From Isoetes taiwanensis (Eukaryota; Streptophyta; Lycopodiopsida; Isoetales; Isoetaceae), in NCBI GenBank assembly GCA_021234155.1, contig JAJEKV010000004.1, positions 22,871,314 through 22,935,313 of the forward strand: a stretch of 64,000 nt of DNA, written 5' to 3'. This document shows, one piece after another, positions 1 to 12,769 of this stretch (positions are counted from its first letter, which is position 1; each line of letters starts with the position of its first letter). A program made the position numbers and the translations under genes. Below the pieces are notes generated by a model. That model saw only the letters and a program-made list of their open reading frames with translations, was not told the DNA's origin and did no database searches.

Positions 1-481
1 AGGTTATGCCCTCTATTTTTCTTTGTTTAGCGACAATAGATCTTTGACCTTTTAAACCTTTTTACAACCGCAGGCCCTTTGGATTTTCTCACTAAGAGGT
101 AAAAATCTACCCCTTCTTGTTTACATTAGCTTTTGATGAGATATGTTCAAGAAACATTAAGAGAGCCAAACCGAAATGTGCGGACGAATCTCTGGGTTAT
201 GCTCCTCGCCATTTCTAAGTTTATTTTTAGCTGCATGTATTTTTGAAGCAGTTCCTTTGGTCGCGACATCCGCTTTGATATCCTGAGACATCTACTCTAG
301 TGTCTGCAGCGAGCTCTGTAGCCTTCCCGGCTTCCTGCCTTCCCATATGCTTCAGCATCGGATTTCATAGCCTATGGCAAGCTTTATCTTTCTGCTAATG
401 ATTTGTAAGGCCCATGGGCCTGATTTTCGTGCCCCAAAACAGGGGCCTGATTGAATCTTTATGACACAAACTTCATATGAA
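1..481. other. Gene-poor flank, nothing identified
   Basis: AT-rich sequence with stops in all frames. I see no coding exon, RNA gene or recognisable repeat before the Helitron terminus that begins at 482. Confidence 0.5.
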
Positions 482-510
482 CTAGTAATGGAAGCCCGGC
501 GTTGCCGGGC
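482..510 (-). mobile_element. Helitron 3' terminus (minus strand)
   Basis: Read on the minus strand, a perfect 7-bp stem hairpin GCCCGGCAACGCCGGGC (494-510) is followed 12 bases later by the end CTAG (482-485), and the next host base is T. A short GC-rich hairpin 10-12 nt before CTRR, inserted before T, is the canonical Helitron 3' end. The element would extend rightward from 482. Its 5' end was not located, and no Rep/helicase coding sequence is seen, so it is non-autonomous or fragmentary. Confidence 0.75.
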
Positions 511-682
511 ATTGATCCAATTTTGTTGTAGACAGCCATTAGGTTAAAAACATATGTATATTATTTTACAATTTTGAAAGGGGTGAATAGATAGATAGAA
601 AAATTTGAAAGGGGTGAATACATAGATAGATAGTATTCCAAAGGGATGAATGAAAGAAGGGGAATGATATGTTAGTTTTTCT

Positions 683-1217
683 GATAGGGGATACAAATTA
701 GAAGCAAAATTGATGTGGACTCTTTTAAATAACACTAATCTATAAATGCTATATAATGCTATGTTTATGTCAAGCATGAGGTGTCATTGTCTGTAAAATT
801 TCTCTACGAATTTGACAAATAAGTCGAGCATAAATAGATATGGCCTATTGTGTGTATGTGGATATACCATTAAGGTTTTTCATTCATGGGTGTAAAATAG
901 TGAGAACGCCTAGGGAACAATGTCATTGAAATCACCAAATCTTGTTGCCCCCTCAGCCTAGATTTATCATTATTTGGGAGGTCTCCAAAGATGTCATAGA
1001 AAAAACATAAAGCTAGATGAAGTATTATCACCACCAATGGATATTCACTTTTGATTTGAATAACAGATGTTTCATCAAGTTTTCAACTTCCGATAGGGGA
1101 TACAAGATGTGGACTCTTTTAAATAAGATTAATCTATAAATGCTATATATAGTGCTATGTTTATGTCAAGCATAAGGTGTCATTGTTTGTGAAATTTCTC
1201 TACGAATTTGACAAATA
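683..1217. repeat. Pair of ~130-bp direct repeats
   Basis: The block at about 683-811 recurs at about 1092-1217 with scattered substitutions and small indels. Both contain the stretch GTCAAGCAT, the words 'gatgtggactctttt' and 'ctacgaatttgacaaata'. The ~280 bases between them are not repeated. No coding potential is visible, so it is probably a decayed non-coding element or a local duplication. Confidence 0.8.
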
Positions 1218-2495
1218 CACCGATTGCACATCTATATACAAACGTTTAGGTTGTAATAGCTAGCTAAGTATTTCAAATTTATAATAAAGAATGTGGTGGA
1301 TATAACAGGATGACCTCAGAGGTCTAAGAAACAAAGATGTTGGATCAGATTTTTCCGGTGCCAAATTGATAGCAGCAACAAAATGCTACCAGATTTTCTG
1401 CCTTTGTGGTGCGCCGTGACCATGCATCTATTGAAATGAAAGGAAAAATAAGTAGACTTCCCAGATAATACTCCATGCAACACATCTTTGTAGCTTACAA
1501 AATTCTAGTCCAATAAAATGCAATCTAAAGACTAACATATACAGTGCCAACTTCCCAAACTTTTGATACGTTCATGAATTGGCAAGAAGCACTTTCAAAA
1601 TGTTCGAAGGCTACAAATATGGCCTGAAACTCTTGAAAGCATATACACCTCAGCCTACAAACGAATCTACGACATAATGCCAAACCATAACGAATTTGCA
1701 ACATAATGCTACCATATTTTCCATCAAGAATGCAAATCTATCTAAGGCTACAATCATTGAAGGAAGGGAATAGAAGATGAGAATACATCATTGTAAGCAG
1801 AAGCTTGTACATATTCTTGCATCGTCTTCATTAACACTTGAACTTCTCCTGCCCCAAAATATGAATGTCAATAAAGACGAAAAATGTTCCACAAAGCCAA
1901 AGCAAGTGCACTCATTGTCCATATCACAATAGAAAAATAGAAACACAGCTACATTTCAAAGGAAATTACAAAATATAGTACTAATGGAAAGAAAGGCAGC
2001 AATTTTAGATGCTTACCTCCTGCATCAAAACATTTTGGATTCTTAAAGCCTGGGCTTCGGATACAACATCAATGTCAAAGAAATTTGAAGCAATTTGGAT
2101 GGTACTTGTACATTAGCATACCATACCTGATAAGAGAACTTCTTGTTCAAATTCTATTGTCAATTGCTTAAATGTCATTGCCACAATGCCTTTGCTCACT
2201 GCCAGCGTTCTATCCCAGGCTTTCATTTTGATAATGGTATTCATGCTGCTGCACAGAATATGCACTTTCACATCTGCCACATGCATAGAACAATGATTGA
2301 CTGATTGCCACTGGAACGTATTAAAAGACTTTGTTCTGATATGAAACCAGTCACGATGTCTACATTGTGGTAGTCCCTTGATAAACTGATCGACATGTTT
2401 GAGACCTATTCATAAAGAGATCATAAGATACAAAATCTCATATACTAAGAAATATAGAAGACTAACAAACAGTAAGAGAATTTTATCAATCTACT
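1218..2495. other. No gene identified
   Basis: AT-rich, no recognisable domain, hairpin terminus or repeat family. Short open stretches look like chance. Confidence 0.4.
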
Positions 2496-2499
2496 GGAA

Positions 2500-2830
2500 A
2501 CAATGGATAATTTGATAGCAATTCCATATATTTTAGTTAACTCGAAAGGTTCTTCGTGCAGGATAATTTTAATAAAGTCTTCTCCTAATGCATCTGCAGC
2601 TTGGAGCATCCCATTGGCTGCTGCAATTCCCAGCTACATCAGCTTCAACAGAAACAGTTATTATGAGTCCAGCAAGCACACCAGGCCCTGTGGTAGATTC
2701 CAGAGCTGTTGCTGCCACGTCTGCCTTCTCTAGTACCCTTAGATTTATAATCAAATAATCCATTGCATGTCCATTGCTTAATGAAAACAATGCTGCAGTG
2801 CATGAGAGGGGCATAAAGGAGCTGGGTCTA
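2500..2830 (-). pseudogene. Unidentified exon-like fragment
   Basis: Two overlapping minus-strand frames read like protein rather than noise. One (about 2640-2770) includes VAATALESTTGPGVLAGL; the other (about 2510-2635) includes MLQAADALGEDFIKIILHE and PFELTKIYGIAIKLSIV. They could be two exons, or one exon with a frameshift. I do not recognise the family. It lies inside the territory of the minus-strand Helitron whose 3' end is at 482, so it may be a captured fragment. This is weak evidence, based on composition only. Confidence 0.3.
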
Positions 2831-2951
2831 CATGCCAGCCTGCACCTATTGTTCATGTGCATAGATTTGTAGTTACTCATATGTGTATCTGCAAGAAAAC
2901 CTTTTGGATGAAAAGAAGTCCAGATCAAGTCTCCTGATGGAAACCCTTATA

Positions 2952-3110
2952 CAAAAGACAGAGAAGAGAAACACTTATCAGAGAAGATAACCAATCATCC
3001 GCAAAGAAAAACAATTATCAGTAATGGATGGCAAAAGACAGAGAAGAGAAACACTTATCAGAGAAGAGAACCAATCATCCGCAAAGAAAAACAATTATCA
3101 GTAATGGATG
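2952..3110. repeat. Two tandem copies of an 80-bp unit
   Basis: The unit starting CAAAAGACAGAGAAGAG at 2952 is repeated from 3032 almost without change. Both copies include AATCATCCGCAAAG and end near 'cagtaatggatgg'. This is a recent local duplication with no coding content. Confidence 0.9.
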
Positions 3111-3114
3111 GGCA

Positions 3115-5900
3115 TCAAAAATTGTAAATAGCATTTCAACTCTTACCATAAGGCATGGATTTTACCAATGGCTGCATCAAATCTGAATGGTCTATATCCA
3201 TTGCTGCCATTAAAGGTTGTCAAATACATCTTCAGTTAAAGTTTAACGACCTTAGACATTTTGTACATGGAGGATTGTCAAAAACTCAATTGTAGCATGG
3301 ACCCGCCTGCATGTCAACAAAACATTGTAATGACTACTTCAATAAACCTTTGGTAGAAAAGGAAATATGAGCATGGTCTGTGACAGATAACATATGTTAT
3401 TGGCTTGCTTTTAAAATTAGAATAAAAGGAATAACTTGAGTGGCATGACATCTATTGTTTAAATCCTTTTAAAACAGGATCACACAATGGACCGACGTAC
3501 AAAAGAGACACCTTATTAAACAATGAAAAAAAATCTTGATGAGAATGGCAGCACGTTTGCATACTCACCCTCTAAAAGAAGTTGAGCTAATGCTATGGCA
3601 TGAAGATAATGGATTCTATTCTTGATGGAAATTGCATCTGCAAAGGTAAATATGAAAGAATCATTTCTGTACAACATTTCAATGTGAAGATTGAATAGAA
3701 ATTTCAAATCCTAAATCTGCAAGCATTCTTAATGATATGCTACATCTGTTAAATTTAGACTTTGTGGAACAAAACATTGCAAAGGCTGGTCCTTACAGTG
3801 ATAAGTCATTGTCGTGCACCTGTTGCACAAAGGAGGTTTGCAGTCATGCTCCTATGGCATCATGAGAGCTCAGACATGTTTTTGCTGCTATGGACTTCTT
3901 GATGACAGATAATAATAGTCCAGCAAAACCCGAATCGAAATGCAGCAAGCAACCTAGTAAATTCCAAAAGAGCAGAAAGTGTTGCATATGAAAATAGATT
4001 AAAACATTGAAGCATTCAGGATACTATGAAGATAAGAACCAAGCATATATTAGATCCAACCAAGCATGCTTTCAGACCAAGCACTTCAAAGATGGATTCA
4101 GAGAATTACAAAATCTATATGCAAACAAATACCTTGAGAGGATTGATAGCTGGTCTAGGAATTTCTCCCAAGCTATGACATACACTGCGGAAAAGCAGCC
4201 CTTTGGCCGCTTAGGTCTTTCTTTGGGTGCTTAAATCTTTCTTGTGAAGAGTAGGATAAGCCCATGTTGTAAATAATATCCACTGCAATTGGGTTTACTA
4301 TGTGATAGAAGCAAGAGCCCATGCTAAGCTTGAAAAATGCATCGGTGCATCACTCACCTTCGCATCCATCAGAAGAGATTTACAAAGAGAAAGCAGAGGC
4401 TGACAATAGGTAGCTGGACGACCCAAAAATTAAAGGCATAAGCCTACCTTTTCGACCTGCTTCCGCCTTTACTGTCAGAAGAAATTAAGCTCAGGGATCG
4501 TGTGCCTGGAAGCCAAGAATTGCCTGTAAAAGCTTGGCTCCACTCCAAAATCTGTTATGCACCAGCATGCACGCATACATGGAAGACCAGGATCCTAAAT
4601 CCGGCCATTATGATTTATGATTTAGGGTTCCTTGTTAACCGGCTAGCATGCACGGCTCCATCTCCATCGCCATCTGCAAGAATCGTGTCCGCTCATCCAA
4701 CCAGAATCATAAGGAAAACACTTACTCGATTTTGGACTTAATTTTTGGATCACTGGAGTTTTTTTTCCGGCGACTGAAATCCTCAAAATCTTAGGAAATC
4801 GGTTTAGAAAAAAATCCAAAAACATTTTCCTCCATGCCGGAAAAACCCAAATTAACAAGATTGATACAGGTTCCGGAAAAACAAATAGTGTTTCGTTTAT
4901 TTTATGTCTGCATCAATTGTACCAGTATCATGTACTGGAATTTTGGAGACGGCAAGAACTCAGGTAAGTTATTTTGCTTTAGATCCCCCATATGTTGTTT
5001 GATCAATTTAAACAGATAGTAAGCTTCTGTGCTTTTCAGTAAAAAGTCTTCAATGTAATGATGGTACAAGCATCTTTTGGATGTTTCATGGAACAGGAAA
5101 GCTTTCAATTCAGAAGAAAGAATAAAATTATTTTTTGTTTGTTTCTTGGCTAGCACTTACGGCCGCCTTACATGAACAGACATGTGAAGGAAAAACATGA
5201 ACAAACAGGGGAAGGAAAAGCTGAACAAATTTGTGTCCATTATTTTCAAAGTTGTTCAGTTCTATGGGAGTACCAATGCATTGCGGTGTTGTCTCCAATA
5301 TGTGTTTATCAAATGTGCATTTTTTATTAGATGTCATTAAGCAGTCCCTAACATCTTTGGCACTCTGTGTGCTTGGTCAGCCTCCTTGTTGCAGCGATTT
5401 GCAAGAAAGAGTGTGTTCTCATGCGAGTTCCACCTTGGCAGTGCAGGTTTGAGCATTTCTTTTTTAGGTAATCTATTAATATGCATCTAATTTCTGGCAA
5501 TGTAATTCTCTGACTTCCCAGTTGGTCGGAGCCCTAAAAATTAGGGGCATTTTGACAGTTCTTTGAAATACAGGGGCAGTTTACAAATACATGTAATTAT
5601 AGAGGCATGTTTATAAGTTTTCCTATGTTTAAAGCTCTTTTTTAAGATTCAACTTGTTTTCGTTGATTTGACATAAGTTCTTGTTCTACTTGGAAAAAAT
5701 GCATGATAGAAAGTGTTTTAAACCCAAGCTGTTGGAGTTATTTTGACTCTAAATGCAGAATGATCTTCCTTTTGAACATAAGAGTAATGTTCTTTATTTT
5801 GTCAAGTAACTTGATCATAATTAAGCTTCTAATCATTATTGTTGCAATTACTTTTTCTTCCTTTGTTCATTATGCATGATTCAACCATTATATGAACACA
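3115..5900. other. No gene identified
   Basis: AT-rich sequence with only short scattered frames on both strands. I see no conserved motif, splice-bounded exon or repeat array that I can support. Confidence 0.4.
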
Positions 5901-5939
5901 AAAAATGCTTCTAAAATATAAATTTGTCGAGGAAAAAAA

Positions 5940-6789
5940 ACATCTATTGATGAAGAGACAAAAGTGACAGAAATTAAAGATAGAATTGCCATAAAGATGA
6001 CTTGTGATTTGGACACAAATATGACAATGGTATTATATGTGTCCATAAAATTGACATGTAGATGTTACAAAAAGACCTAAATAAGACACAATTTTGTTAC
6101 TCGAATTTTACAAAAAGGAACCTAGTTTATCATAACTATATAATTAAAGGTCACAATCATGTTGTAAAATTAAATTAGGCTCGTTTATAAATTGCATACT
6201 GAAAGATATAAAACACGTTATAAGAGAGTTACAAATATGACGTAAAGGATGTCAACTTATGCAAGATAAGGATGCCAGTATGGTGTGTAACAATTTAGTT
6301 GCAAAGTTGAGACTAATATGATAGAAAATGTGATGCAATGACTGAATAACTTGGATATAATCTCAACAAAAACATGCCATGCAATTGCCACAAATGTAGT
6401 GATTGTGTCGAGACTAATATGATAGAAAAAATGACGCAATTAATGACTGACTTGGATATAAACTCGACACAAACATGGCATGCAATTGCCACAAATGTAG
6501 TCATTGTGTCGAGACTAATATGATAGAAATTGTGACACAATTATTGAATAACTTGGATATAAGCTCGACATAAACATGCCATATAGTTGCCACAAATGTA
6601 GCTATTATGTCATTTTTGCGTTATGTAGACATGACACAATTCTTGACGCAAAAGTTGACGCCCATGCGACATCAAAGTATAGTACTTTTAGCGTCAATTT
6701 CGTGACATTTGGTGGGGCTTTGAGAATACACATAGCGTCACTTTGTTTGACGCTATAACCGACGGAAAACACCCTATTCTGTTGTAGTG
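5940..6789. mobile_element. Right end of a CACTA (En/Spm-type) transposon
   Basis: The sequence ends at 6789 in the complement of CACTACAACAGAATAGGG, a typical CACTA terminal inverted repeat. Inward lie repeated GCGTC/GACGC words (6650-6770) and a three-copy ~101-bp tandem array (6309-6610), the usual subterminal structure of plant CACTA elements. The left CACTA end and a 3-bp target duplication were not found, and no transposase is visible. It is therefore a truncated or non-autonomous copy, and the left boundary given is only where this style of sequence begins. Confidence 0.7.
6309..6610. repeat. Three-copy ~101-bp subterminal tandem array
   Basis: Units begin with GAGACTAATATGATAGAAA at 6309, 6410 and 6511 and share 'gccacaaatgtag' near their ends. 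The array sits 180-480 bp inside the CACTA terminus at 6789, where transposase-binding repeats are expected. Copies differ at several positions. Confidence 0.9.
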
Positions 6790-6953
6790 TTCCTCTTTGC
6801 AATGTTGCTCTTCTCTTCCTCAATCCTTTTACGGGTGATCATATTAAGATCCCCTTTCTTTCTGCCCATTTGGGCAGATGTAAGATCACAAGGCTTCTAG
6901 CTATGGCTTGCAGGCCGATACTTTTGCAGTGTGAATCCCGGCATCTCTCAAGC

Positions 6954-7123
<170 letters not shown>

Positions 7124-7189
7124 ATCTATATACAAGTCTTTGTACTATTAATGGGTTTATCAAACGACTGATGAACATTGAGGAATAAA

Positions 7190-7940
7190 GTTCGTGATTA
7201 AGCAAATCAGTGCGTAAAGTTCAGTATGCCTTTAGTGGCCGCAGACATTTAAACTCAATTCCTCGCATAATAGCTATTTAATGAAGGTCACCATTGTTTA
7301 TTAATACCTCTCTACCATGGTCGATGAACATCTATCCCTCTCGTCCCGGCTATGTCTATGTGGGGAGGGTTATACCATGGCACCTTACACCTTCGTGAAG
7401 AACCAAGTTGCATAGCTCTACTATCAAGATTGACAATGTTTATAATCGCCCCAAATTGTAGAAATTAGAGAGCACATCATGCAATACACTTATAATGGCA
7501 CTATGTGCTAAATCCACAAGACATTTTATTAGAAAGAGTTGCAAATAGCTATGCAATGGAGGCATTATGAAGAGGTCTCAAACCTTTCGAGAACTTTTAT
7601 TTCCAAGTGAAGAAGTTGGGCTTCCAATCCATATGGTTGGAAATATCACAGTCACGGAATGAGTTAGCATTCACGATACAAATAGGCTGCAAGTTAAGTC
7701 ACATATATATATGGGTTCCACTTCTTAGAAGTTCAATTTTGGTTGACAATTTCTTGATGTTTAATTAAATTTTCTTAAAAGTTGGTAGTCACACTGTTCA
7801 ACTTTTCTAGTCGAACTCAATTGAATCCATAGGGTGCAAGTGTTGACTTAATTCCTCCGTGTCCTACTAAATCACATAAACACGTTTAAACAATTTATAG
7901 AACATGTCAAGACAAGCATACGAAAGCGAGGAAATGATAT
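7190..7940. other. No gene identified
   Basis: AT-rich sequence without recognisable coding or structural features. Confidence 0.4.
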
Positions 7941-7942
7941 TA

Positions 7943-8225
7943 ATCTTAATCATTATTACAATTATACATTGCCACAAAAGGTTGTTCAAAATGTTCACTC
8001 ATTTCTAGTTGCTACTTGGTCCTTGTGTTATTTTTAGTTGATATGTCTCAAAGATTCTCACGTACCACCTCATATGCTACCTATACAATTAATCATCTTA
8101 ATCATTACAATTATACATTGCCACAAAAGGTTTTTCAAAATTTTCACTCATTTTCAATTGCTACTTGGTCCTTGTGTTATTTTTTGTTGATATGTCTCAA
8201 AGATTCTCACGTGCCACCTATGTCT
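7943..8225. repeat. Two tandem copies of a ~148-bp unit
   Basis: The block at 7943-8090 (including ATACATTGCCACAAAAGG and 'cttggtccttgtgttatttt') recurs at 8093-8225 with a few substitutions. A further partial echo ('tatgtctcaacgattgtcatatgctacctatg') follows to about 8260. A short plus-strand frame crosses both copies but shows no protein-like conservation. Confidence 0.85.
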
Positions 8226-8939
8226 CAACGATTGTCATATGCTACCTATGTGCTAACTATTGTCATATGCATTAAGCTATGGCATGGGTGCTTTATTCAA
8301 TTCAATCCAATAATTGGGAGGGGTTGCATAATGCTTTTTGCCTAGTGTCCATTTTTATTAAGACCTTGCCAACGTTTGACACGGTAAAACAATCTACAAC
8401 AATGACCACAACGTAAATTCATCTTTTGTGAAGCCTGCTTTGCACAACCTACTTCTATACATGTAGCCTCTCTCCTCTATCTGCACTCTTTTGAAATTCT
8501 TCTGGAATTGTGAGCGTAATTATGACATTTTGCAAGTTAAGCTCACAATCCAGGGTGCAAACAAACTTAAATGGCCACAGCATAAATAAACTCACCTTTA
8601 ACATCACAAGTCAAAAAGACTAAACCAAGTCTTCTAGGTATTTGGAACACACTGTATAGACACTTTTATGGTGCCAATCGAAAGCATACAGATGTCAAAA
8701 CTTTAAAATAGAGTATGATTCACTTGACACTTGTAACCCATTTTTTTCCAGATGAGTATCCTGGGAATTGTCTTTTAGTGGCATGACCTCTCTTGCGAAG
8801 CTAATGCATTTTGCACCTTGCAAAACACATCATCCATGGGGGACAGTATAAGCAAAAGGGCAGTATACCTCTGACAATATTATCTACGAGCAGTGTGCAG
8901 TTCGTGTGATGTCTAGCTCCAACCTTGAGAATTTGTTAT

Positions 8940-9345
8940 TTGTATGAAGATTTGCCTGCATTCTCTAAAATTTTGCTAAATTATAGTAATATTTCCCTAG
9001 ATTCCCTAAAACTCTATAAAGCCTCACCTAGATGCTCTAAGAATCCCCAACATTAGATAGGGATTCTCCTGGATTCTATAGAGATTGATCTAGATTCCTC
9101 AAGGTTTTATAAAGATTCCCCTACATTCTCCAAGTATCTATGGAAAATCATGTAGATTTGCTAGCAATATATAAGGATTCTTCGAGATTAATATATGATT
9201 CTCTCGATTCTCCAAGATTCTCTTAAGACTCCCCCAGGTTTTCGAAGTTTGTAGGGAGTTTCCCATATATATCTTGAGATTCTTCTATATTTTCTATGAT
9301 TGTACGAAAATTCTCTACGATTCTATAACTGAAAATTTCTCGTGA
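8940..9345. repeat. Degenerate GATTCTC-type minisatellite
   Basis: About 400 bp built from diverged short units resembling 'attcccctagattctctaaaattctataaag', with spacing of roughly 25-35 bp. GATTC, TCTCCAAG and TCTATAAAG words recur throughout. It looks like an old simple satellite. A related patch occurs at 10171-10290. Confidence 0.7.
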
Positions 9346-10170
9346 TTGCTATTTCTCTCATGTTTGCATTGTAAGTTAAAGCAACCTAAAAGCCAAACGC
9401 AATGATAGAAATTAATGTTAGCCCATTGAATCAAAGTCCACTTTTAAAGTTGAAAGTCATTTAAACGCTAAAGTTAGAGTCAATTGACACAAGTTCTCTA
9501 CATTTTCTTGGATTTCAGGAAGTGTGAAGATTCTATGGAGGAGGATGCAAGCAAAGTGGCAAAGTACATGAACAAACTTTTTAAATGTGTTGAGAAAACT
9601 CAGGAGGTTTACTCTACACGTTTAGATTAGTAACAATAGAAAACATAAGATTCAAAAGTGTTTTGAATAAAGGATGGTTAGTGCCACAATTCCAAAACAA
9701 TCTTTAACATTATACATAACTTCTGTGACTTTATTATATTCAATAAAACACAAGAGTTCATGAATCGCGCAAAAAACACAAGAGTTCATTATGTAAGATC
9801 TCTATGGACCTGATTTACGATTCAATCGTTGTCCTTGATACTTATAATACATTGTTCGTTAGTTTGTTTGGTTGTATCAGGAACAGTTTTAGCATAAGAA
9901 TTTCAGCAAGAAACATGGGTGATTTTGTTAACATATGATTGCCTGCTATAGACCTAACGAATTAAAAGTTTGAAAGTCAAAGTTGTATTGCAAACCAATG
10001 TCACCCTAGTGGGTAAGGTCAAAACATCGAGATAACTTTCAAGTAAATGAAGGGAATACATATGTAATTGGTAACATTTTTTTTTTTTAACTTTTATATT
10101 TATTTTTATAAATAGGCAAATTGGAATGGCAATTTCTATTTTATATGGTGCATGTTCCTCTATAGTAAGT
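9346..10170. other. No gene identified
   Basis: AT-rich; contains a T-run at about 10078-10089. Nothing else supportable. Confidence 0.4.
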
Positions 10171-10290
10171 TAGGGTGGTAGTAGATTCTCCAAGTACCCT
10201 CCAAATTCTCCTAGGTTCTGAAATTCCATAAAGATTCCATCGAATTCCATAATATCCTATGAAGATTCCTGAATCCTCCATCTTCCCTCC
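10171..10290. repeat. Second patch of the GATTC-type minisatellite
   Basis: Words such as GATTCTCCAAG, 'attctcctaggttct' and 'aattccataaagattcc' match the unit style of 8940-9345, about 0.8 kb away, suggesting one array split by intervening sequence. Confidence 0.65.
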
Positions 10291-11245
10291 CCCTAGATAT
10301 TTGCCAGTTTTGCAAAGACATGGAAAGCACAACTGGTTCTTTGCTCAAATGTTAACCTTATATATCTACCGATTGAGCAGAATGCGCACCCAACTGTGTT
10401 ATTGCACACTGCCAAATGTCAATGCCAAACATCTGTTTGCAAGGATTTCTAGTTGCAAATCATGTCAGATCACAAATTATTTTGATCTGCATATTCATAT
10501 GAGGATAAATCACCATGAATAGCATGCTTTTACAAACTTGCATGTTTGTTGGAAAAGTCACGACGCCACTCCTAACTCAGGCAGAAGCCATCCATGGGAG
10601 ATCACCACAAACTCCACCCACAAACTCCACCTGTGACCATGGTTTGGCGCTTAACTTTAGACAATCCTAGATCCCTTACCTATCAGAAAAACACCAATGC
10701 TATAAATCCCATGTCACAGCTTGATCATCAATTTGAGAAGACAAAAGCAAAACATTAAAAGGCTTCCACCTTGCAAATAGATCAATAAGCACTATTTTTG
10801 CCATCAAGACACTCCATGCAAATGCAGCATCATTGAAATAAGTAAACACACATTTTTTTAACACTAGACCTGTCCCATGATGGACCATTAAAGGGCATTT
10901 GAAGGTTTACAAAAACAATCATATAAAATCAAGGGCATAAAAACTGGCCAAAGCCTTTCTAGGAGTTCATATATGGTAGTTATGGTTCACATAAAAAATA
11001 CACAAAAATATATCAGCTCCCGTTCTTGTGAGTTATGCACTAGCAAACCCAAGGGGGTCAAGTACCAAAAGCTTCATGTCCACACAAAGTAAAACTGTCT
11101 TAACGAAAAGATTTTTTTGATTTTTTTGGCTATAATGTGATTTTTCTACACGAGATATAGAGCAAGACACAAAAAACTGCATCTCAATCCGAAGTCTGTG
11201 AAGGAAGATATAGCCATTCAAACATGACAGGGTCAGAACTGTCTT
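10291..11245. other. No gene identified
   Basis: Short frames on both strands, none with a recognisable domain. No repeat structure apart from the palindrome that begins at 11246. Confidence 0.4.
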
Positions 11246-11283
11246 CTGCTTTCTGGGAACCAGTACTGGTTCCCAGAAAGCAG
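11246..11283. repeat. Perfect 38-bp palindrome
   Basis: Two 19-base arms, CTGCTTTCTGGGAACCAGT and its exact reverse complement, abut with no spacer. Symmetry stops abruptly at both ends. The site lies 233 bp outside the Helitron 3' end at 11517. It could be a binding site, an inverted junction of two repeat copies, or a fold-back remnant. Confidence 0.95.
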
Positions 11284-11516
11284 TTGTGGTATAAAAATAA
11301 CAACTTTTGGAAGGAGATAAATTTTGAGCTCAAATTTGGCATATAAGTAGTTCACGAGATCCTCCATTCTAGAAAAATGTTTGTTGAGTTTGAATTTGAT
11401 GTTTTGACTTTTACTTCTAATTTTAATTTTAGGGAATTTATACAAATGGGTAACATTGATACATATGACTCTAGGTTGTCCTCCAAAAAATCACATTATG
11501 AAAGTTTATAAGAATA

Positions 11517-11544
11517 CTAGAAAAAGTGCCCAGCGTTGCTGGGC
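11517..11544 (-). mobile_element. Helitron 3' terminus (hairpin + CTAG)
   Basis: Hairpin with 7-bp arms and AAC loop, 11 nt from the CTAG end. The terminal ~36 bases match those of the plus-strand terminus at 41489 at all but one position, so both are the same subfamily in opposite orientations. Confidence 0.85.
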
Positions 11545-12120
11545 TTTTCGTCGGGACTGAATTCAAAGGTGAATAAAGATATGATTAAGAACGCCTTGAT
11601 GCCATAATACATATGATTGTTTAAGTGTAATGACCATTGGTGCTATTATAATTCTTAAAATTATTTGTGTTAAGGTACAAGGCTACCTTTATTGATAAAT
11701 TTAGTGTCAGTACATTAAAATTAAAGATAATGGTATGAACGAATAATACATGCATAAGAGATAGCTACGGGTGGTTAAAAATGGGTGTTATTAAGTCAAC
11801 ATGCAAGATATCTAAGCACATGATTACACCGACATTGAGGGTAGACTGAACGATTTTAATAAAAGGGAAAATCATGTCCAAAAGCACATGGATGAGGAGC
11901 CAAGAATCTCTATTGAACATAATATTGTTCATCGACTAATGTTCATCTTTTAAAAACATACAAATTTTGAAACAAAAGCAAAGAAATAAGCAAGCATAGG
12001 CACAGGTATAACTGGTAGAATAGGCAAGGCCTGCTTATTTAGAAGCATATAACCAAAGCAGAAATGAAATTTCATTTATGAAAAATATGAAACTGCTGCC
12101 TTTTTGAGATGGTAAAAATT

Positions 12121-12142
12121 TATCTTATCTTATCTTATCTTA
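12121..12142. repeat. Short (TATCT)n microsatellite
   Basis: Four to five perfect pentanucleotide units. No other significance apparent. Confidence 0.9.
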
Positions 12143-12497
12143 TTCATCTTTGCTATATATCATTCCTAACATACATAAAGGTGAAACCATTGCATCTGCT
12201 TCCAAAATACATATCTTGGGGATGGAAAAATATAGCAAATCCAGTTGCTGCAAGCCTGTGAACTTATAATACTTTAATGGATTAATCGCCAGTGGTAGGA
12301 ACGTAGGGTAATCTTACAACGACAACATTCATCTTAACACCAGGTCTAAGGAATGGCGGGCCCTGTTTCTATGTCTAATTCTCTATTTTCAAACTTAACA
12401 AGTGCCTTTTTGTGCTTGCGAAAGTCTTGAGTCGTACCATGTATCCATGCTTGAACAACTTTTTGAATTACTTCCAGTTTACAATTTCCACTTCATC

Positions 12498-12738
12498 TTC
12501 CAATGCAAAAAGTTGTTTCATCATCCGGATACGCCATCCATAAACAAAGCATTGTTGGAACACCAGTTGCACTTGCTTCTATGAACCAAATTTTTCATTT
12601 CAAAATATACACCATGACCAAAAGGTTGCCACCAATAAAAAGTTCATCTTCGAATGCAGAAGTTGTTTCATCATCAGGATACTCCATCCATAAACAACAC
12701 ATTATTGGAACATCAATTGCACTTGCTTCTCTGAACTT
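12498..12738. repeat. Two copies of a ~90-bp direct repeat
   Basis: The block at 12498-12590 (with AGTTGTTTCATCATC and 'gccatccataaacaaa') recurs at 12650-12738 with about a dozen changes. A third partial echo ('ttggaacaccagccagcacttgc') follows at 12740-12765. The plus-strand frame through it shows no known domain. Confidence 0.85.
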
Positions 12739-12769
12739 GTTGGAACACCAGCCAGCACTTGCCCTCTAA

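Noticed and set aside
2952-3110. Possible CRISPR-like direct repeats
   Set aside because: Only two adjacent copies without spacers; the whole window is eukaryotic in character. No CRISPR array anywhere.
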